From assembly GCA_026985785.1 (NCBI GenBank), contig JALSPT010000131.1:1-11629 (forward strand): a stretch of 11,629 bases of DNA. The letters are read 5' to 3'. Positions 7,801 to 11,629 of the stretch are shown in pieces. The notes under the pieces were generated by a model, which was not told the DNA's origin, made no database searches, and saw nothing but the letters and a program-made list of their open reading frames with translations. Made by a program: the position numbers and the translations under genes. The DNA comes from Anaerolineales bacterium. GTDB taxonomy: Bacteria > Chloroflexota > Anaerolineae > Anaerolineales > DRMV01. How positions within the stretch are numbered: the first letter of the stretch is position 1; every line of letters begins with the position of its first letter.

Positions 7801-8408
7801 GCGCGCACCAGTTCGTCGTCGATCATCGCGCGGATGTCTTCCGGCAGCAAGCGCTCGATTTTGCGAATTTCATGCGAAGTGCGGAAGCCATCCATGACGT
7901 GAAGGAACGGCACCCGCGCTTCCAGCGTAGCAGCGTGAGCGATCAGCGCCAGGTCTTGGGCTTCCTGCGGGTTGGCCGAGAAAAGCATCCCAAAGCCCGT
8001 CGCGCGGGCGGCCATCACATCGCTGTGGTCGCCGAAAATGGAAAGCGCCTGCGCGGCCACCGAGCGAGCAGCAATATGGAAGACTGCAGCGGTCAGTTCA
8101 CCGGCAATCTTGTACATGTTGGGCAGCATCAAGAGCAAGCCCTGCGAGGCAGTGAAAGTGGTGGTCAGGGCACCGGCCTGCAACGAGCCGTGCACCGCCC
8201 CCGATGCACCGCCTTCGCTCTGCATCTCGATCACCTGGGGAACGCTGCCCCAGATATTGGGGCGTTTCTCCGCCGCCCACAGGTCGGCCAATTCGCCCAT
8301 CGGCGAGGCCGGCGTAATGGGGTAGATGGCAACGACTTCGCTGGCCTGATAAGCGACGAAGGTCGTGGCCTCGTTACCATCTACGGTAACATAAGGGCGT
8401 TTTGCCAT
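4821..8408 (-). CDS. nifJ: Pyruvate:ferredoxin (flavodoxin) oxidoreductase, single-chain
   Basis: The 1195-residue cytoplasmic enzyme converts pyruvate and CoA to acetyl-CoA and CO2 while reducing ferredoxin or flavodoxin. The N-terminal pyrimidine-binding TPP domain shows YPITPASPMGE and the EMQSEGGASGAVHG block. The ferredoxin-like domain carries two [4Fe-4S] motifs: C698/C701/C704/C708 (CIQCGKCVMACP) and C754/C757/C760/C764 (CTGCGLCVEACP). The third, TPP-proximal cluster is served by C828, C831, C856 and C1088. The C-terminal TPP domain has GDGWAYDIGYGGLDHV and DTEVYSNTGGQ. Spacing of the first eight cysteines matches the Desulfovibrio enzyme with a constant offset, and the length is normal. 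The start is the ATG at 8408, six bases after a perfect AGGAGG (8415-8420), and the protein begins with the conserved TVDGNEATTFVAYQ segment; an upstream in-frame start at 8453 would extend across the ribosome binding site. It follows the replication genes by 118 bases and probably has its own promoter. NifJ naming follows the family, not a link to nitrogen fixation. Confidence 0.97.
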   Translation of the reverse strand: MAKRPYVTVDGNEATTFVAYQASEVVAIYPITPASPMGELADLWAAEKRPNIWGSVPQVIEMQSEGGASGAVHGSLQAGALTTTFTASQGLLLMLPNMYKIAGELTAAVFHIAARSVAAQALSIFGDHSDVMAARATGFGMLFSANPQEAQDLALIAHAATLEARVPFLHVMDGFRTSHEIRKIERLLPEDIRAMIDDELVRAHRERALNPERPFIRGTAQNPDVFFQARETVNPYYLATPEIVQRAMDKFASIVGRQYKLFEYVGAPDAERVIVLMGSGADTAHEAVDYLTQKMGEKVGVLKVRLYRPFSVEHFLAALPKTVKVIAALDRTKEPGSAGEPLYLDIVSAINEAYERGEAPFDTRPRVIGGRYGLSSKEFTPAMVKGIFDEMTKDEPKNHFTVGIYDDLTHTSIEYDPSFSTEDPETVRAVFFGLGSDGTVGANKNSIKIIGTETDNWAQGYFVYDSRKAGSMTTSHLRFGPNPIRSTYLISKANFVACHQFSFLERVNMLKVAQEGATFLLNSPYGPDEVWDKLPRTVQQQIIDKKLRFFVIDGYKVARETGMGGRINTILQTAFFAISGILPRDEAIAKIKEAIKKTYGRKGEDIVKKNFAAVDAALAHLHEVKVPDKVTSTFDMRPPVPPEAPEFVQKVTAKMIAGEGDQIPTSMLPADGTYPSGTTRWEKRNIALEIPVWETDLCIQCGKCVMACPHAVIRAKVYDPALLEDAPPTFKHMDAKWRQFKGMAYTIQVAPEDCTGCGLCVEACPAVDKKDPSRKAINMRPQPPLREQEAENWEFFLNLPDPPRKELKFNVVKDVQLLEPLFEFSGACPGCGETPYLSLLTRLFGDRALVANATGCSSIYGGNLPTTPWAFNRDGRGPAWSNSLFEDNAEFGLGMRVALDKQREYALELVEMMAAQIGEELAEAILNADQSTEEGINAQRERVAELKKRLEKMEQTPKVKDLLHVADALVKRSVWIVGGDGWAYDIGYGGLDHVLASGRDVNILVLDTEVYSNTGGQMSKATPRAAVAKFAAAGKPLPKKDLAMMAMTYGNVYVARVAMGANDAHTTKAFLEAESYPGPSLIIAYAHCIAHGYDLRYGFDQQKKAVDSGYWPLMRFDPRRIKQGKSPLQLDSRDPKIPLHEYVYNETRYTMLLRAMPDRAEELLAKAQEDVNMRWQMYKMWAQMKFDLGEDGNGK

Positions 8409-8414
8409 GTCGTG

Positions 8415-8422
8415 CCTCCTTT
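8415..8422 (-). promoter_or_regulatory. Strong ribosome binding site of nifJ (decides start)
   Basis: On the minus strand AAAGGAGG (8415-8422) lies six bases before the ATG at 8408. It is the best Shine-Dalgarno match in the window, and it rules out the longer reading that begins at 8453. Confidence 0.88.
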
Positions 8423-8429
8423 TTTTAAG

Positions 8430-8455
8430 AAAAACTTGCTTGCCGAAGCGCAAGT
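8430..8455 (-). promoter_or_regulatory. Hairpin with T-run in the nifJ leader
   Basis: On the minus strand ACTTGC (8450-8455) pairs with GCAAGT (8434-8439) around a ten-base loop, and TTTT follows at once. An alternative stem CTTGC/GCAAG (8450-8454 with 8439-8443) has a six-base loop. The stem is short and only half GC, so it would be a weak terminator. It could end read-through from the replication operon, act as a leader attenuator, or be incidental. Confidence 0.3.
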
Positions 8456-8479
8456 AAATTTATTATCCAACCACAAAGT

Positions 8480-8488
8480 ATCTTACCA
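8480..8488 (-). promoter_or_regulatory. Possible extended -10 promoter for nifJ
   Basis: On the minus strand TGGTAAGAT (8480-8488) fits an extended -10 element (TGn plus TAAGAT). No good -35 is found at the usual distance; TTGTCA lies 23 bases upstream of the -10, too far. A second candidate, GATAAT at 8462-8467, also lacks a -35. The high expression expected of this enzyme suggests a promoter in this 118-base gap, but its exact position is uncertain. Confidence 0.3.
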
Positions 8489-8526
8489 CAGCCGCGACAT
8501 TTTGCAGGTGACAATCTTCAGGGATT

Positions 8527-9915
8527 TTATGCCCTTTTTCGTCCCCGCCGGGCGCCGCCGTAAAAGGGCGGCGCGGAAATCAGAAAAACGCGGCTCAAAC
8601 GGGGGTCGAGCATCCGCGAGCGCAGGCGGGCGTCGATTTCTTCCAACGGCAACGCGGTGGTCACCACGGTGGGTAGTTCGGCATTGTAGCGATAGTTGAA
8701 AAGTTGATATAGTTTTTCACGCGCCCATGGGGTGGTGGCCTGGGTGCCGAGGTCGTCCAAGATCAACAGGGGAGCGGTGCGAATTTCCTCAAAACGGCGG
8801 TCGTAGGTGGTGGTGCTGTTGGGGCTGAATGTGGCGCGCAGGTGATCGAGCAAATCGGGCACCACCACGAACAACGGCGGATAGCCCAACCCCGCACGGT
8901 AATTGGCAATCGCGGCAGCGAGGTGCGTCTTGCCGTTGCCGTAAGGGCCGGTGAAAATCAACCAGCCTTGCGGCTCTTCGGCAAACGCCCGCGCCGCCTC
9001 AAAAGCCTTCCGCAAACTTTCGGCATCCCGCCGGGAGAGCCGTTCGTCTTCCCGCAGGCTGAAGTTGCCAAAGGTGTATTTGCTCATCAACCCCAGCGTG
9101 GAAAGTTCGGAATGGCCGGTATCGTCGGTCGGGCGGCGGTAGTCCGGGGCCTGGATGTAAAGATGCGTCACCAGTTCGGGATCCTGCAGGCGCGACCGCA
9201 AGCGGGGCTCGATTTCGGCCAGCAACAAATTGGTGGTAATCACCGTAGGTAGGCGGTTGATATAGCGAAAGTTGAGGATTTGGAACAGTTTTTCCTGCGC
9301 CCACGGCGTGGCGCTTTGGGTGCCGAAGTCGTCCAGCACCAGCAGCGGCACCTGGCGGATCTCCTCGAACCGTTCTTCGAAACGCGCCGCGGGGTTGCCA
9401 TAGGCAAAGCGCAAAAAGTCGAGCAAATCCGGCACGGTGAGAAACAGCGTGGAAACGCCTCGCGAGACCACTTCATTGGCAATGGCCGCGGCGAGGTGCG
9501 TTTTGCCACAACCGTAACCGCCCTGAAGCAACAACCAACCTTCCGGCTGGGCTGCAAATTGGCGCGCCGTGTTGTAAGCCTGCTCCAACGAAGCAGCCTG
9601 CAAAGGGCCAATGCCAATCCGGCCACGCGGTTGGAATGTTTCGAAGGTGAGGTGACTCAACTTGTCCAGGCGGCTCATGGCAAACAGTTTCTTGCGGCGG
9701 CGCGCTTCCAGTGCCCCATACCGGCACGCGCAAGGTACAACCTTGCCAAACAGAGGATGCCCGATGGGCACATCGAAGCGCAAATAGCCCACACCGCCGC
9801 ATACCGGGCAATTGGGGTCGCCCTCGCCTTGCGGCTCACTCATAGAATTCGGCGAACTCGTCATCGAGGTAGCGGCGGCGATCCTTTTCAGAATCTCCTC
9901 CAAGGGTTCGGTCAT
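8527..9915 (-). CDS. Helicase-loader-like protein with zinc motif and two tandem DnaC/DnaI-type AAA+ domains
   Basis: The 462-residue protein is about one and a half times as long as DnaI or twice DnaC. Residues 36-64 carry a probable zinc site, C36-x2-C39 and C62-x-C64, with H53 between, as in the DnaI N-terminal domain. AAA+ module 1 (about 83-260) has Walker A GGYGCGKT at 132-139, Walker B LLVLDD ending D195-D196, a TTN sensor-1-like motif at 227-229 and an arginine-rich RLRSR at 238-242. Module 2 (about 274-454) repeats this: Walker A GPYGNGKT at 323-330, Walker B LLILDD ending D387-D388, TTA at 419-421 and RLRSR at 430-434. Aligning the modules by eye gives about 57% identity over some 134 residues. 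It follows dnaB and a dnaD-like gene, which points to loading DnaB onto DNA (inference). The ATG at 9915 is chosen for the GAGGGA sequence (9920-9925) and the helical start EPLEEILKRIAA, giving an 80-base overlap with the dnaD-like gene. An ATG at 9843 (ATGAGTGA overlap, 438 residues) is the alternative. Confidence 0.85.
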   Translation of the reverse strand: MTEPLEEILKRIAAATSMTSSPNSMSEPQGEGDPNCPVCGGVGYLRFDVPIGHPLFGKVVPCACRYGALEARRRKKLFAMSRLDKLSHLTFETFQPRGRIGIGPLQAASLEQAYNTARQFAAQPEGWLLLQGGYGCGKTHLAAAIANEVVSRGVSTLFLTVPDLLDFLRFAYGNPAARFEERFEEIRQVPLLVLDDFGTQSATPWAQEKLFQILNFRYINRLPTVITTNLLLAEIEPRLRSRLQDPELVTHLYIQAPDYRRPTDDTGHSELSTLGLMSKYTFGNFSLREDERLSRRDAESLRKAFEAARAFAEEPQGWLIFTGPYGNGKTHLAAAIANYRAGLGYPPLFVVVPDLLDHLRATFSPNSTTTYDRRFEEIRTAPLLILDDLGTQATTPWAREKLYQLFNYRYNAELPTVVTTALPLEEIDARLRSRMLDPRLSRVFLISAPPFYGGARRGRKRA

Positions 9916-10537
9916 GGCGTCCCTCTTTTTGCCAACGTTCGAGAATGGCCTCCACATAGCGCCAACGGCGGACGTTGTTTTCAATGGCTATACGAAACGC
10001 GTCTTCGATCCACGCATAGGGGTAAGTGGCCTCGGCCTCTTCCAGCCGCTCGGCCAGCAAAGGCGTCAGCGGACCAAAATGTTCTTCGTACAGGCGAAAG
10101 ATGTTTGGGCGTTCCAGGTAAAGGTGCACCGGGCGGGTCTCGCCGGGCTGAGGACGCCAGTGACCGGCTCGCACCGCGTCCACCGCGGCCCGCCCCTTGG
10201 GGCTGTTGAGAAAATACAGCGTGACCACCTCGTCGCCCACCGTCACCTGCTCGGCCAGCAGCACCCCCCGCGCCACCGCCCGCGCCAGCGCCTCATCCAG
10301 GGCCTCCGAAGCCGTGCTCCCGTCTTCCGTCAGCCCCCGCATGAAGGCTTCATCCGACACAAAATCCGCCCGCGTCAGGTAGCGGATGGGCGCTTCGCTC
10401 TGGCTCAGCCGCCAAAACGCGTACAGCACCACCTTCATTTCGCCCAGGTGGTCGATCTCGGGCAACAATTGCGTAAAAAACTGGACCGGCAACGGCACCA
10501 ACAACACCTTGCCGGGCGGAAAACCGGAAAAAGCCAT
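9836..10537 (-). CDS. DnaD-like primosome protein
   Basis: The 233-residue protein has two recognisable parts. The N-terminal region (about 10-110) begins LPVQFFTQLLPEIDHLGEMK and resembles the winged-helix domain of DnaD, used for oligomerisation. The C-terminal region at about 143-207 matches the DnaD/DnaB_2 domain: NIFRLYEEHFGPLTPLLAE, then WIEDAFRIAIENN, then WRYVEAILERW, which contains the family's Y-x3-I-x3-W DNA-binding motif (Y194, I198, W202). An acidic tail, LDDEFAEFYE, closes it. In Firmicutes DnaD helps remodel DNA and recruit the helicase and its loader; here it sits between dnaB and the loader-like gene, in keeping with that job. The ATG at 10537 is nine bases after the dnaB stop; a GTG at 10540 directly before it could serve instead. 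No strong ribosome binding site is seen, so coupling to dnaB translation is likely. Confidence 0.82.
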   Translation of the reverse strand: MAFSGFPPGKVLLVPLPVQFFTQLLPEIDHLGEMKVVLYAFWRLSQSEAPIRYLTRADFVSDEAFMRGLTEDGSTASEALDEALARAVARGVLLAEQVTVGDEVVTLYFLNSPKGRAAVDAVRAGHWRPQPGETRPVHLYLERPNIFRLYEEHFGPLTPLLAERLEEAEATYPYAWIEDAFRIAIENNVRRWRYVEAILERWQKEGRHDRTLGGDSEKDRRRYLDDEFAEFYE

Positions 10538-10546
10538 CACACTTTG

Positions 10547-11629
10547 TCATTGAAGCAGGGCATTGGGGTCGATGAACTCAGCCTTCGGCGCATCCAAGAA
10601 GCGCGCTTGTTCTTTGAAGAAAAGCAGTTCCACGCTACCTGTGGGGCCGTTGCGGTGCTTGGCAATGATGACCTCGGCGACGTCCTTGCCGTCGCTGCTC
10701 TGCTCCTTGTCCTCAGCGTACACCGAGGCACGGTAGAGGAACATCACCACATCCGCATCTTGCTCCAGCGAGCCCGATTCGCGCAGGTCGGAAAGCATGG
10801 GGCGCTTGTCGGCGCGCTGTTCGACGGCCCGGGAAAGTTGCGCCGCCGCCACCACCGGGACGTTGAGTTCCCGCGCCAGCCCTTTCAAGTGCCGTGAAAT
10901 CTGCGAAACTTCCTGCACCCGATTTTCCGAGCGCATCCCGCTGCTCATCAATTGGAGATAATCCACCATGATGAGGTCAAGGCCAAATTCCATGTGCAGG
11001 CGGCGGCACTTGGTACGCAGTTGCAGCGGGGTGATTGCGGGCGTATCGTCCAAGAAAATCGTCGCCTCGCTCAGCGCAGCCACCGCATCGGTCACCCGCG
11101 CCCATTCCTCCGGCGAGATCTCGCCTTTGCGCAATTTTTGCGAATCGATCTCCGCCTCTTGCGCCACCAAACGCTGCACCAACTGCTCGTTGGCCATCTC
11201 CAACGAAAAGATCGCCACCCGTTTACGATGCCGCTGCCCCACCGTTTTGGCAATGCTCAACAAAAAAGCGGTCTTACCCATACCGGGGCGACCTGCCACG
11301 ATGATGAAATCGGAAGGCTGCAAGCCGCCCAGGTAACGATCCAAATCCTGAAAGCCGGTGGGAATGCCTACCGCCTCACCCTGATTGCTGCGCAGGTGGT
11401 CGAGGTAATTGTAATACTCGTGAAGCACCTCGCTGAACGGCTTGACGCCTCGGGTGATGCGCCGTTCGCTCACGCCAAAAATGGCCTTCTCGGCCTCGTC
11501 CAGGATGGCCTCTACCCCCAGATCGCGCTGATGTGCCAGTTGGGCGATGCGCTCCGCTGCGGCCAACATGCGCCGCCGCACCGAGGTTTCTTCCACCAGT
11601 TGGGCGTAATGCGAAGCGTGCAACGAAGA
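10547..11629 (-). CDS. dnaB: Replicative DNA helicase DnaB, C-terminal part (start lies beyond window edge)
   Basis: About 360 residues are visible; the reading frame is open to the right edge, and a full DnaB is about 440-470 residues, so roughly the first 90-100 are missing. The visible part begins in the end of the N-terminal domain (HASHYAQLVEETSVRRRML), continues through the linker helix and the GIPTGFQDLDRYLGGLQPSD segment that opens the RecA-like motor. Walker A is GRPGMGKT (about 11268-11293). Walker B is LIMVDYLQLM, and the conserved QLSRAVEQR and SDLRESGSLEQDADVVMFLYR blocks follow. No intein interrupts these usual insertion sites. DnaB is the hexameric 5'-3' helicase that unwinds DNA at the replication fork. 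It is the first visible gene of a minus-strand cluster with the dnaD-like and loader-like genes, separated from the former by 6-9 bases. Confidence 0.96.
   Translation of the reverse strand, partial: SSLHASHYAQLVEETSVRRRMLAAAERIAQLAHQRDLGVEAILDEAEKAIFGVSERRITRGVKPFSEVLHEYYNYLDHLRSNQGEAVGIPTGFQDLDRYLGGLQPSDFIIVAGRPGMGKTAFLLSIAKTVGQRHRKRVAIFSLEMANEQLVQRLVAQEAEIDSQKLRKGEISPEEWARVTDAVAALSEATIFLDDTPAITPLQLRTKCRRLHMEFGLDLIMVDYLQLMSSGMRSENRVQEVSQISRHLKGLARELNVPVVAAAQLSRAVEQRADKRPMLSDLRESGSLEQDADVVMFLYRASVYAEDKEQSSDGKDVAEVIIAKHRNGPTGSVELLFFKEQARFLDAPKAEFIDPNALLQ

Noticed and set aside
5022..8699. A 1225-codon open frame on the plus strand, antisense to nifJ and running into the loader gene
   Set aside because: The opposite strand encodes an unmistakable, complete oxidoreductase in every part. 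The antisense product is rich in His, Gly, Arg and Val without domains, as expected when GC-rich codon bias removes stops from the complementary frame.
8527..9915. Possibility that the two AAA+ modules are two genes joined by a sequencing error
   Set aside because: The frame is continuous through the linker at residues 261-277, with no stop, slippery run or second ribosome binding site, and the two modules differ too much to be an assembly duplication.
9280..10897. Two long plus-strand open frames (9280-10209 and 9812-10897) over the replication genes
   Set aside because: They overlap each other and run opposite to well-supported loader, dnaD-like and dnaB genes. Their products show no domain and low complexity.
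1..11629. Mobile elements, CRISPR arrays, tRNA or rRNA genes
   Set aside because: No transposase, integrase, terminal inverted repeats, regularly spaced repeats or tRNA/rRNA-like segments were seen. Intergenic space is too small to hide a large element.

Overview
The window looks like an ordinary stretch of chromosome from an anaerobic or facultative bacterium. It is GC-rich, tightly packed, and shows no mobile elements, RNA genes or CRISPR arrays. My best guess is the phylum Chloroflexota, class Anaerolineae or a relative. The reasons are a receiver domain fused to a TadZ/CpaE-like ATPase, a DnaB / DnaD-like / DnaI-like primosome cluster outside an evident Firmicutes setting, a Tat-exported YkuD transpeptidase and a one-piece pyruvate:ferredoxin oxidoreductase. 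This assignment is inference from gene content, not from a marker gene.

Layout. At the left edge is the 5' part of mtnA (minus strand, methionine salvage), with a good promoter and a terminator-like hairpin in its leader. Divergent from it is a four-gene plus-strand unit (589-4765). It encodes a receiver-TadZ/CpaE-like ATPase, a Sir2-family NAD-dependent deacylase, a soluble GAF histidine kinase and a Tat-exported L,D-transpeptidase. Spacings are 10 nt, a 4-nt ATGA overlap and a 14-nt overlap, so the genes are probably co-transcribed. The kinase has no receiver of its own, and the first gene of the same unit supplies a canonical one, so the two may form a signalling pair.

The unit ends in a strong hairpin (4764-4799) that serves both strands. 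On the other side and facing it is nifJ, encoding a complete 1195-residue pyruvate:ferredoxin oxidoreductase with all expected cluster cysteines. This enzyme links pyruvate oxidation to acetyl-CoA and reduced ferredoxin.

The right third (8527-11629, minus strand) is a DNA-replication operon. It holds the C-terminal three quarters of dnaB (replicative helicase, cut by the window edge), a DnaD-like primosome gene and a helicase-loader-like gene. The loader is the most unusual item: one continuous polypeptide with an N-terminal zinc-binding motif and two DnaC/DnaI-type AAA+ modules in tandem, both with intact Walker A and B motifs. Its neighbours suggest it loads DnaB. Three such two-module chains could form a six-site ring matching the DnaB hexamer (inference).

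Gene-free stretches are short. The 374-588 region holds divergent promoters and leader hairpins, 4766-4820 holds the shared terminator, and 8409-8526 holds the nifJ leader.
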